Part shown: positions 1 through 5,699 of the stretch, piece after piece
How positions within the stretch are numbered: the first letter of the stretch is position 1
Layout: every line of letters starts with the position of its first letter
Source of the DNA: JAXIHJ01 sp034189755
GTDB lineage: Bacteria > Planctomycetota > Phycisphaerae > SM23-33
Assembly (NCBI GenBank): GCA_034189755.1
Contig: JAXIHJ010000012.1
Span: forward strand, 1-7,695
Direction of reading: 5' to 3'
DNA length: 7,695 nucleotides
The notes under the pieces: model-generated
Databases searched by the model: none
What the model was told of the DNA's origin: nothing
What the model saw: only the letters and a program-made list of their open reading frames with translations
Program-made: the position numbers and the translations under genes

Positions 1-1
1 C

Positions 2-1411
2 GGCGGTGCGCGGACGGCGCTGTTTAATTACCTGCTGGCCCGGCAAAGCGGCGGAACGTTTCTGCTTCGCATCGAGGATACCGACCGCGCCCGCCACGAT
101 GAGGCCGCCGTCGCCGGAATTATCGAAGACCTCCGCTGGCTTGGCATCGACTGGGACGAGGGCGTCGAGGTCGGTGGACCGGCGGGCCCATATCGCCAGT
201 CTGAGCGGCTGGAGATTTACAGCGGGTATATCCAAAAGTTGCTGGACGCCGGCAAGGCATACTTCGCCTTCGAGACGGTTGAAGAGCTTGACGCCATGCG
301 AAAGCAGGCCCAGGCCGAGAAGCAGACCTTCCGCTACCGGCGTCCGGCTGCGCTGCCGACGGCCGACGACGCCGAGCACGCCCGTGCCGAGGGCAAGCCC
401 GTGCTCGTCCGCTTCCTGTGCCCCGAAAGGGACGTCAGAATCCATGACGAGGCATTCGGCGACGTCGTTATGCCCGCAGCCGAGATGGACGACTTCGTCA
501 TTTGCAAGGCCGACGGCTGGCCGACGTATCACCTGGCCAACGTCGTGGATGACGAGCTGATGGGCGTCAACTATGTCTGTCGCGGGCAGGAGTTTCTCGG
601 CCAGACTTGGCGCCATGTGCTGCTGCGCGAGGCGCTGGGCCTTGCCGAGCCGCGATACTGCCACCTGCCGCTTATCATGGACTCACAAGGCCGAAAACTC
701 TCCAAGCGAGAAGGCGACGTGGATGTGCACAGCTTCCGGGTCCACGGATATCTGCCCGAAGTGCTGGCTAACTTCATCGCGATGCTGGGCTGGCGGCCCG
801 CCGGAGACAGAGAGAAGCTCACCATGGCCGAGATGGTAGAATCGTTCAGCACCGAGCGGATCGGCAAGGCCAACGCCAAATTCGACCGCGACAAGCTGCT
901 GGCGTTCAACACCGACGCTTCGGCGGCTGCGTCCGAGGGGCATCTGCTGGCGGCCTTCAAGGATTACCTGTCGTTGAATCCCGGCGCGCCGGAACCCATC
1001 CCGGCGGGGGACGACGAGCTGCTGCGGCGGCTGCTGCGGATTAATAAGGGTTTCCGCACGTTCGCGGACATCCCGGCCAAGTGCGGCGTACTGTTTGCCG
1101 CCGATGATGCGTTTGCCTATGACGAAAAGGCCGTCAAAAAGATTCTCGCCAAAAACGACGGCGTCGGCTACGCGATGCTGGCCGAACTTCGACCGCGCCT
1201 GGCCGAATGTGATTGGACCGAAGACACGCTCAAAGCCTTGATTGAAGGCGTCTGCGCCGAAAAGGACGTAAGCATGGGCAAGGTCGCCCAGCCTCTCCGC
1301 GTAGCCGTTACAGGCTCGACCATCAGCCCGCCGATATACGATACGCTGCTCATCCTCGGCCGCGAGAAAACCCTCGTCCGAATCGATAGGTGTCTGGTGA
1401 TAAAAGGGTGA
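2..1411 (+). CDS. gltX: Glutamyl-tRNA synthetase, 5'-truncated by the window edge
   Basis: Cytoplasmic class I aminoacyl-tRNA synthetase that charges tRNA-Glu with glutamate using ATP. The frame is open from base 2, giving 469 visible residues. The first residues, GGARTALFNYLLA, are the end of the HIGH-type ATP motif (HxGxARTALFN in the family), so only about 15-20 N-terminal residues are missing. RIEDTDR lies at 68-88, followed by the GWPTYHLANVVDD core segment. The second ATP motif, KLSKR (the KMSKS equivalent), is at 695-709. The chain then continues into a helical anticodon-binding domain and ends near LGREKTLVRID, typical of bacterial GluRS. That C-terminal domain rules out the shorter GluQ-RS, which modifies tRNA-Asp queuosine. 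The connective segment near 260-270 reads AYFAFET where many GluRS have the Cys-containing AYxCYCT, so the zinc-binding cysteines are absent. Whether it is discriminating or also charges tRNA-Gln cannot be judged. ATG 239 is an internal codon, not the start. Confidence 0.97.
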   Translation, partial: GGARTALFNYLLARQSGGTFLLRIEDTDRARHDEAAVAGIIEDLRWLGIDWDEGVEVGGPAGPYRQSERLEIYSGYIQKLLDAGKAYFAFETVEELDAMRKQAQAEKQTFRYRRPAALPTADDAEHARAEGKPVLVRFLCPERDVRIHDEAFGDVVMPAAEMDDFVICKADGWPTYHLANVVDDELMGVNYVCRGQEFLGQTWRHVLLREALGLAEPRYCHLPLIMDSQGRKLSKREGDVDVHSFRVHGYLPEVLANFIAMLGWRPAGDREKLTMAEMVESFSTERIGKANAKFDRDKLLAFNTDASAAASEGHLLAAFKDYLSLNPGAPEPIPAGDDELLRRLLRINKGFRTFADIPAKCGVLFAADDAFAYDEKAVKKILAKNDGVGYAMLAELRPRLAECDWTEDTLKALIEGVCAEKDVSMGKVAQPLRVAVTGSTISPPIYDTLLILGREKTLVRIDRCLVIKG

Positions 1412-1412
1412 A

Positions 1413-1433
1413 CCGTCGTCGTTCCGGCGACGG
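1413..1433 (+). other. Strong hairpin just after the gltX stop
   Basis: CCGTCGTCG at 1413-1421 pairs with CGGCGACGG at 1425-1433 around the triloop TTC: nine pairs, one of them G-T. It begins one base after the gltX stop codon. No run of T follows (the next bases are CTAAACG), so it is not a textbook intrinsic terminator. It may protect the 3' end of gltX mRNA or mark a processing point before the kinase gene. The pairing is seen; the role is inferred. Confidence 0.45.
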
Positions 1434-1443
1434 CTAAACGATA

Positions 1444-1478
1444 AATCGACAATCGCAAATTGAAAATCGGGAATTGAC
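1444..1478 (+). repeat. Five degenerate 7-base tandem units abutting the kinase start codon
   Basis: The 35 bases before ATG 1479 divide into exactly five heptamers fitting AAT[CT]G[ACG][ACG]; the first is AATCGAC and the last AATTGAC. Read at double length, 1451-1464 and 1465-1478 are 14-base tandem copies with 11 of 14 matches. The array is AT-rich in a G+C-rich region and ends at the base before the start codon, so it occupies the place of the ribosome-binding site. The only purine-rich element inside it is CGGGA at 1468-1472. Similar-length short tandem repeats (STRRs) are known from cyanobacteria; no relationship is claimed. Confidence 0.7.
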
Positions 1479-2384
1479 ATGAGTTTACTGGTAACGGGCA
1501 GTATCGGCATAGACACGGTGGAAGCCCCATCCGGCAGGATCGAAGACGCCCTGGGCGGTTCGAGCGTATATTTCGCGCAGGCGGCGAGCTTTTTTACCCC
1601 TGTCAGGCTGGTCGGTGTTATCGGCGACGACTGCCCCAACGACTTCCTCAAACCGCTTCAGGACAATCCTAACATTGACTTAGCCGGCCTGGAGGTCCGC
1701 CGCGGCAGCAGGACGTTCCGCTGGCACGGGCGATACCACGACGACATCAACGTTCGCGACACGGTCCAGGTCGAGCTGAACGTCCTGGCTGAGGCCGGAC
1801 CGGTTATCCCGGAGCAGTTTACCGACAGTGAATACGTGTTTCTGGCCAACACTCACCCGTCGCTGCAAATTGAGCTGCTCGGCCAGCTCAGCCGGCCCAA
1901 GTTTGTCGTCGCCGACACCATGGACCTGTGGATCGAGACCGAGCGCGAAACGCTGAGCGACCTGCTGGGGCGGATAGATGGGCTGGTCCTGAACGATTCG
2001 GAGGCGAAGCTGCTGGCCGGTGAGCCTAACCTGGTTGCCACCGCCGAACGAATCGCCGATATGGTGCGCTGCTTCGTGGTCGTCAAGAAGGGCGAACACG
2101 GCAGCCTGCTGTTTGCCGATGGGCGGGCGTCTCCGCTGCCGGCTTACCCGGCCGCCAAGGTGATCGATCCCACCGGAGCGGGAGACAGCTTCGCCGGCGC
2201 CATGATGGGGTACCTGGCCGCAGTCGACCAGGTGGACCTCGACACGCTCCGTAGGGCGCTGGCCTACGGTACAGTTACCGCCAGCTTCTGCCTGGAGGAT
2301 TTCTCGCTGAATCGCCTGCGCACCGTTACGCGAGATCAGGTCGAGACGCGAATGGCCGAGTTCGAGCAGTGGGTGAGCTTTTAG
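1479..2384 (+). CDS. PfkB/ribokinase-family sugar kinase, substrate unknown
   Basis: 301-residue cytoplasmic kinase of the PfkB (ribokinase) superfamily, which phosphorylates a hydroxymethyl group of a sugar or nucleoside with ATP. The N-terminal glycine pair of the substrate side is at residues 26-27 (ALGGSSVYFA), followed by RLVGVIGDD at 43-51. The ATP-side signature DPTGAGDSFAG is at 230-240, with the expected catalytic base Asp236 and its anion hole. VVKKGEHGSLLF (201-212) is the usual strand before the nucleotide site. The pattern GSIGIDTVEAP...EDALGGSS...VRLVGVIGDD and the C-terminal ASFCLEDFSLNRL resemble a widespread 'sugar kinase' subfamily whose substrate I do not know, so no symbol is given. 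ATG 1479 is chosen because homologues begin with a similar short strand before GSI. There is only a weak Shine-Dalgarno, replaced by a heptamer repeat. It follows gltX by 67 nt and could share its transcript. Confidence 0.93.
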   Translation: MSLLVTGSIGIDTVEAPSGRIEDALGGSSVYFAQAASFFTPVRLVGVIGDDCPNDFLKPLQDNPNIDLAGLEVRRGSRTFRWHGRYHDDINVRDTVQVELNVLAEAGPVIPEQFTDSEYVFLANTHPSLQIELLGQLSRPKFVVADTMDLWIETERETLSDLLGRIDGLVLNDSEAKLLAGEPNLVATAERIADMVRCFVVVKKGEHGSLLFADGRASPLPAYPAAKVIDPTGAGDSFAGAMMGYLAAVDQVDLDTLRRALAYGTVTASFCLEDFSLNRLRTVTRDQVETRMAEFEQWVSF

Positions 2385-2433
2385 CTTTCTTAGCCTTCCA
2401 TGTTCACCGTAGCTTCAACGAGGCAAAAGGATC

Positions 2434-3000
2434 ATGGCGGCAAGAACCTTCCTGGCGTTGGACATAGACTCAGCCGCCCGCAGCCGGCTGGCTGCCGTCT
2501 GTCAGCAGCTTGGCCGGGCCGGTGCGAGGGTGCGCTGGGTCGTGCCGGAAAATCTGCACGTTACGCTGAACGTCCTCGGCGACGTTGCGGATGAAAAGCT
2601 CGTTGAGGTCTGCGAGGTCGTCTCAGCCGCAGCCGGGCAGATCGAGCCGTTCGACTTCGAAGTTTGCGGTGTGCTGTGCGTTCCGCCGGCAGGCCGGCTC
2701 CGAATGTTCTGGGCCGGCGTGGAAGAAGCCGCCGGCCGGATGGAGCATCTCTACCAGCGGCTAAACGACGGCCTGGCCGGCATGGACCTGCACCGGGACA
2801 ATCGCCCGTTCAAGCCGCACATCACACTGGGGCGTGTCAGGTTCGCCAAAAACGACCGCGAACTTCGCCGCCAGGCCGAAAACCTCACCGAGCAGAAGTT
2901 CGGCCCGCAGCGAGCCGGGCAGGTCGTTGTTTATACAAGTAAATTGACACCCGCCGGCCCCGTATATACGCCCGTCGCCGGGGCGGAGCTTGGCGGGTAG
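2434..3000 (+). CDS. thpR: RNA 2',3'-cyclic phosphodiesterase (2'-5' RNA ligase family)
   Basis: 188-residue 2H-phosphoesterase of the LigT/ThpR family. Members hydrolyse 2',3'-cyclic phosphate RNA ends and can reversibly join 2'-5' linked RNA halves in vitro; the cellular role is unclear. Both catalytic HxTx motifs are present: HVTL at residues 42-45, within WVVPENLHVTLNVLGD, and HITL at 129-132, within KPHITLGRVR. The spacing and total length are normal for the family. The start is MAARTFLALD, the usual first strand (RxFxA[LI]). AAAAGG at 2425-2430 is a Shine-Dalgarno-like sequence, close to the ATG. It lies 49 nt after the kinase gene and 169 nt before recA. A thpR-recA linkage (often cinA-thpR-recA) is familiar from other bacteria, which supports the assignment; cinA is not here. 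Confidence 0.92.
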   Translation: MAARTFLALDIDSAARSRLAAVCQQLGRAGARVRWVVPENLHVTLNVLGDVADEKLVEVCEVVSAAAGQIEPFDFEVCGVLCVPPAGRLRMFWAGVEEAAGRMEHLYQRLNDGLAGMDLHRDNRPFKPHITLGRVRFAKNDRELRRQAENLTEQKFGPQRAGQVVVYTSKLTPAGPVYTPVAGAELGG

Positions 3001-3014
3001 ACTATTTTTATTGG

Positions 3015-3051
3015 CCAGGTGGTTGCTAAGCAACTCCGCCTGGAGTAGCTT
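3015..3051 (+). terminator. Two mutually exclusive hairpins in the thpR-recA spacer, possible terminator or attenuator
   Basis: Hairpin 1 (3015-3043) has 12 pairs: CCAGGTGG with CTCCGCCTGG, one G-T pair and a 2-nt bulge, then TTGC-TAA-GCAA at the tip. Hairpin 2 (3028-3051) pairs AAGC with GCTT and ACTCC with GGAGT around loop GCCT, with one A-A mismatch, and is followed by GCC and TTTT (3055-3058). The two share 3028-3043 and cannot form together. Hairpin 2 resembles a weak intrinsic terminator for thpR; hairpin 1 would disrupt it. Pairing is directly visible; function is inferred. The T-run is short and offset by three bases. Confidence 0.4.
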
Positions 3052-3056
3052 GCCTT

Positions 3057-3080
3057 TTCGCTAATGAATTCGCTAATGAA
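3057..3080 (+). repeat. Perfect 12-bp tandem duplication upstream of recA
   Basis: TTCGCTAATGAA occurs twice head to tail without mismatch (3057-3068 and 3069-3080), about 90 bp before the recA start. Each copy has outer TTC/GAA symmetry, and the junction creates GAATTC. It directly abuts, and slightly overlaps, a possible recA promoter, so it could be a pair of regulator sites. It does not match the LexA operators I know (CTGT-N8-ACAG type, GAAC-N4-GTTC type, or the GTTC-N7-GTTC direct repeat). Confidence 0.75.
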
Positions 3081-3105
3081 AAATTTTGAAATGGCCGATT
3101 GTAAT
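3076..3105 (+). promoter_or_regulatory. Candidate recA promoter
   Basis: TGTAAT at 3100-3105 matches the sigma-70 -10 consensus at 5 of 6 positions. ATGAAA at 3076-3081 matches the -35 consensus at 4 of 6, with an 18-bp spacer. Transcription would start near 3112, leaving a leader of about 58 nt with a clear Shine-Dalgarno. The region is markedly AT-rich compared with the genes on either side. The -35 overlaps the second copy of the 12-bp repeat. The consensus may not apply exactly in this lineage, so this is tentative. Confidence 0.28.
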
Positions 3106-3157
3106 AACCGAACACATACCTTACATTGCAGGGCGTGGACGAGACGAAATACATAGC

Positions 3158-3163
3158 AGGAGA
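3158..3163 (+). promoter_or_regulatory. Ribosome-binding site fixing the recA start
   Basis: AGGAGA lies six bases before ATG 3170, a normal Shine-Dalgarno placement. It favours this ATG over the in-frame TTG at 3086, whose extra 28 residues (rich in I, R and H) do not look like a RecA N-terminus. Confidence 0.85.
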
Positions 3164-3169
3164 ACGAAT

Positions 3170-4216
3170 ATGCCGAAGGGTTCATTGAAACAGCCGGGCG
3201 ACGCCAAGACCGTGAACACCGAGAAGCGGCGCGAGGCGGCGCTGGACGCAGCCTTGAAGCAGATTGAAAAGAACTACGGCACAGGGAGCATCATGAGACT
3301 GGCCGACGAGCAGATTGTCGCCGTCAAGGGCATACCGACCGGCGCACTGAGCCTGGATATCGCCCTGGGCGGACAAGGCATGCCGCGCGGGCGGATATGC
3401 GAACTGTTCGGCCCGGAGGGTTCCGGCAAAACGACGCTTGCGTTGCATATAATCGCCAAGGCACAGCAGGCCGACGGCGTAGCCGCGTTCATCGACGCCG
3501 AACACGCCATGGACCCGACCTGGGCACGCAAGCTGGGCGTCGACATCGAGCAGCTTCTCATCTCCCAGCCGGACACCGGCGAGCAGGCATTGGAAATCTG
3601 CGAGATGCTGGTGCGGTCCAACGCCGTGGACGTCATTGTTATCGATTCGGTAGCCGCCCTGATTCCGAGGGCGGAGATTGAAGGCGAGATGGGCGATACG
3701 CACGTAGGCCTGCAGGCCAGGCTGATGAGTCAGGCTATGCGCAAACTCGTCGGCGCAATCGGCAAGAGTCGCACGTGCCTCATCTTCATTAATCAAATTC
3801 GCATGAAGATCGGCATCATGTTTGGCAACCCGGAAACGACACCGGGCGGGCGGGCGCTGAAGTTTTACAGTTCGGTCCGGCTTGATATCCGTCGCACCAG
3901 TACGATCAAGGAAGGCGACCGGGCCGTCGGCAACCGCGTCCGCGCACGCGTGGTGAAGAACAAAATCGCACCGCCGTTCAAGACGGCTGAATTCGATATC
4001 ATGTTCGACTCGGGCATCAGCGCCACCGGCGACCTGATCGATCTGGGCGTGGAGCAAGGCATCGTCGAAAAACAGGGTGCCTGGTACAGCTTCGGCGACG
4101 TCCGCCTCGGCCAGGGGCGGGAAAATTCCAAAAGCTTCCTGGCCGCCAACACCGATCTCGCCGCGGAACTGCGCCGCAAAATTCTCCAGAAGGTCTCGCC
4201 AGCACCGGCGGAGTAA
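3170..4216 (+). CDS. recA: RecA recombinase
   Basis: 348-residue ATP-dependent DNA strand-exchange protein. It forms filaments on single-stranded DNA for recombinational repair and, in SOS-competent bacteria, triggers LexA self-cleavage. Numbered from ATG 3170: Walker A GPEGSGKTT 81-89; catalytic Glu112 in DAEHAMDP; Walker B VIVIDSVAAL 155-164; DNA-binding loop L1 around EIEGEMGDTHVG 169-180; loop L2 from NQIRMKIG through GNPETTPGG 208-227; family signature ALKFYSSVR 229-237. The N-terminal polymerisation helix ALDAALKQIEKNYGTGSIMRL is present. The C-terminus ends KVSPAPAE, without the long acidic tail of E. coli RecA. It follows thpR, with its own AT-rich upstream region that may carry a promoter, so it may be transcribed alone or with aroA, 79 nt downstream. 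No intein or truncation is visible. The long open frame antisense to this gene is a codon-composition shadow. Confidence 0.99.
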   Translation: MPKGSLKQPGDAKTVNTEKRREAALDAALKQIEKNYGTGSIMRLADEQIVAVKGIPTGALSLDIALGGQGMPRGRICELFGPEGSGKTTLALHIIAKAQQADGVAAFIDAEHAMDPTWARKLGVDIEQLLISQPDTGEQALEICEMLVRSNAVDVIVIDSVAALIPRAEIEGEMGDTHVGLQARLMSQAMRKLVGAIGKSRTCLIFINQIRMKIGIMFGNPETTPGGRALKFYSSVRLDIRRTSTIKEGDRAVGNRVRARVVKNKIAPPFKTAEFDIMFDSGISATGDLIDLGVEQGIVEKQGAWYSFGDVRLGQGRENSKSFLAANTDLAAELRRKILQKVSPAPAE

Positions 4217-4250
4217 TGCCGATAACGTCCGCGCTTGCATAGGTTCTTGC

Positions 4251-4290
4251 CGTCGCGTACCATGCCGTGTTACGGAATCTCCGGGCGACG
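4251..4290 (+). other. Base-paired leader immediately before aroA
   Basis: CGTCGC at 4251-4256 is perfectly complementary to GCGACG at 4285-4290. It encloses a small stem CCGT-GTT-ACGG at 4265-4275. The outer stem closes five bases before the aroA ATG, and no good Shine-Dalgarno is visible, so the structure could influence aroA translation. In G+C-rich DNA a 6-bp outer stem may arise by chance. Confidence 0.3.
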
Positions 4291-4295
4291 TACAT

Positions 4296-5576
4296 ATGAA
4301 TCTGACCGTTGGTAAATCATTGAATTTGAAGGGCGCCGTTCGAATACCGCCGAACAAGAGCCACTCGTTTCGCGCGCTAATCATGGCCGCCCTGGCCGAA
4401 GGCACCAGCAGGATTATCGCTCCGACCGTCTCCAACGACTGGATGCGGGGCGTCGAGGCGCTGGAGATGCTTGGCGCAGAAGTGAACCCCAAGGCCAATC
4501 GTCTCTGGGAGGTAGTCGGCACAGACGGCAAGCTAAAGACCCCAGACGACATCGTCGACTGCGGCAACAGCGGGATCATCCTGCGGTTCTTCATGGGTCT
4601 GGCGGCGTGCTGCGAAGGCTATACCGTCCTGAGCGGCGACCACTCGATTCGCCACATCCGCCTGTGCCAGCCGTTAATCGACGCCCTTAACAGCCTCGGC
4701 GCGTGGGCCGTGTCAACCAAAGCCGACGGGCACGCTCCGGTGATCGTCCGCGGGCCGCTTAAGGGCGGCAAGGCCGAGATTGACGGTATGGACTCTCAGC
4801 CCGTCTCGGCGTTGTTGATAGCGGCTTCACTGGCCGATGCCCCCAGCGATATCATTGTCCGGCGCCCGGGCGAAAAAACCTGGGTCGGCATGACGCTGAA
4901 CTGGCTGGACCGCTGCGGCGTCGAATACAGCAATGAGAACTTCGAACATTATCGCATTCGAGGCCGAAGTCGATGGAGCGCCTTTGAGATTAACGTGCCG
5001 CTGGACTGGTCGGCTGCAATTGTTCCGATTGTCGCAGCGGTCCTTACCGACGGCAGCGAAGTGCGTCTGCCGGGACTGGACTTTAACGACTGCCAGGGCG
5101 ACAGGCTCGTCGTCGATGTCCTCCGCCAGATGGGTGCGGATATCGAGGTTACGGACCAGGAGGTCGTCGCCCGCTCCAGCAGGCTGACGGGCCGGCGGAT
5201 CGACTGCAATGACTTTATCGATCAGTTCATGCTGCTGGCGGTGGTGGGTACCGCGGCTGAGGGAGAAACCGTCCTGACCAATGCCGAAAGCTGCCGGCAC
5301 AAGGAATGCGACCGCATTACCGAGACGTACAAAGCCCTGAAGGCGATGGGCGCCGACGTGGAAGAGCGACCCGACGGGCTGGCCGTGCGAAAAAGTCGCC
5401 TCCGGGGCGCCGGTCTTGACAGCAAGGCCGACCACCGCATGGTCATGGCTATGGCGGTTGCCGGGCTGCTGGCGGATGGGCAGGTCAGAATTACCAATAT
5501 AGAATGCGTGAAGAAGACCTTCGGCGATTTCGTCGTCCAGATGCAGGGCGTCGGCTGTGATATGGAGAGACAGTAA
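4296..5576 (+). CDS. aroA: 3-phosphoshikimate 1-carboxyvinyltransferase (EPSP synthase), divergent
   Basis: Sixth step of the shikimate pathway: transfers enolpyruvyl from PEP to shikimate-3-phosphate in the cytoplasm. From ATG 4296 it is 426 residues, the normal family length (E. coli 427). Matched active-site elements: Lys21, Ser22 and Arg26 in PNKSHSFRAL; Asn91 and Gly93 in GNSGI; Gln168 in DSQ; Asp309 in FIDQF; Lys336, Glu337 and Arg340 in HKECDR; DHR 379-381; Lys407 in KKTF. Departures from E. coli: Ile94 for Thr97 and Phe98 for Pro101 in the PEP loop, Asp166 for Ser169, Trp196 for Tyr200, and the segment around Arg124 reads RHIRLCQPL with one extra residue and no Arg-Pro. The frame is open upstream into recA from GTG 4077, but that part is arginine/serine shadow. 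ATG 4296 begins the first strand (MNLTVGKSLNLKG). No strong Shine-Dalgarno is seen. aroC follows after 123 nt. Catalytic residues are largely intact, so an active enzyme is likely, though altered specificity is possible. Confidence 0.92.
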   Translation: MNLTVGKSLNLKGAVRIPPNKSHSFRALIMAALAEGTSRIIAPTVSNDWMRGVEALEMLGAEVNPKANRLWEVVGTDGKLKTPDDIVDCGNSGIILRFFMGLAACCEGYTVLSGDHSIRHIRLCQPLIDALNSLGAWAVSTKADGHAPVIVRGPLKGGKAEIDGMDSQPVSALLIAASLADAPSDIIVRRPGEKTWVGMTLNWLDRCGVEYSNENFEHYRIRGRSRWSAFEINVPLDWSAAIVPIVAAVLTDGSEVRLPGLDFNDCQGDRLVVDVLRQMGADIEVTDQEVVARSSRLTGRRIDCNDFIDQFMLLAVVGTAAEGETVLTNAESCRHKECDRITETYKALKAMGADVEERPDGLAVRKSRLRGAGLDSKADHRMVMAMAVAGLLADGQVRITNIECVKKTFGDFVVQMQGVGCDMERQ

Positions 5577-5581
5577 GAACA

Positions 5582-5675
5582 GTCCACGAGTTACACAAAT
5601 TACACGAAATAAAGGGAAAGCGGAGTTGCTGTAAGATGTATTTTTGAATTCGTGAAGTTCGTGGAACTCGTGGAC
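5582..5675 (+). repeat. Long imperfect inverted repeat with 9-base periodic arms, between aroA and aroC
   Basis: Arm 5582-5608 and the reverse complement of arm 5649-5675 match at 23 of 27 positions, enclosing 40 bases. The outermost 11 bases (GTCCACGAGTT) pair perfectly. Each arm is itself three imperfect 9-base units: CACGAGTTA-like on the left, TTCGTGGAA-like on the right. Together they fill most of the 123-nt spacer. The form suggests a small dispersed palindromic element or an RNA hairpin in the aroA-aroC transcript; copies elsewhere in the genome cannot be seen from here. No T-run follows, so simple termination is unlikely. Confidence 0.7.
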
Positions 5676-5686
5676 AAAGCAGTTTC

Positions 5687-5693
5687 AAGGAGA
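5687..5693 (+). promoter_or_regulatory. Ribosome-binding site fixing the aroC start
   Basis: AAGGAGA lies six bases before ATG 5700, an optimal Shine-Dalgarno. It excludes the earlier in-frame GTG at 5652, which sits inside the right arm of the inverted repeat. Confidence 0.88.
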
Positions 5694-5699
5694 ACATCG

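Noticed and set aside
683..1651. 322-codon open frame antisense to gltX and the kinase gene
   Set aside because: Covered on the other strand by two recognisable proteins; no domain resemblance and no credible start context.
3109..3122. Possible LexA operator, CGAACACATACC, before recA
   Set aside because: Only the left half (CGAAC) fits the Gram-positive-type operator; the right half does not supply GTTC. One half-site is not enough.
3086..3169. N-terminal extension of RecA from TTG 3086
   Set aside because: The 28 extra residues do not resemble RecA. ATG 3170 has AGGAGA at the right spacing, and the extension would overlap the probable promoter.
4077..4295. N-terminal extension of AroA from GTG 4077
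   Set aside because: It overlaps the recA 3' end in another frame, is arginine/serine-rich shadow sequence, and would exceed the normal AroA length by 73 residues.
3182..4594. 470-codon open frame antisense to recA and the start of aroA
   Set aside because: It lies opposite a fully recognisable RecA and AroA. Its translation is rich in Arg/Ala/Asp/His with no family resemblance. Long antisense frames are expected in G+C-rich coding DNA.
5652..5699. N-terminal extension of AroC from GTG 5652
   Set aside because: It falls in the right arm of the inverted repeat, lacks a Shine-Dalgarno, and AroC homologues begin at the MxGNTxG segment.
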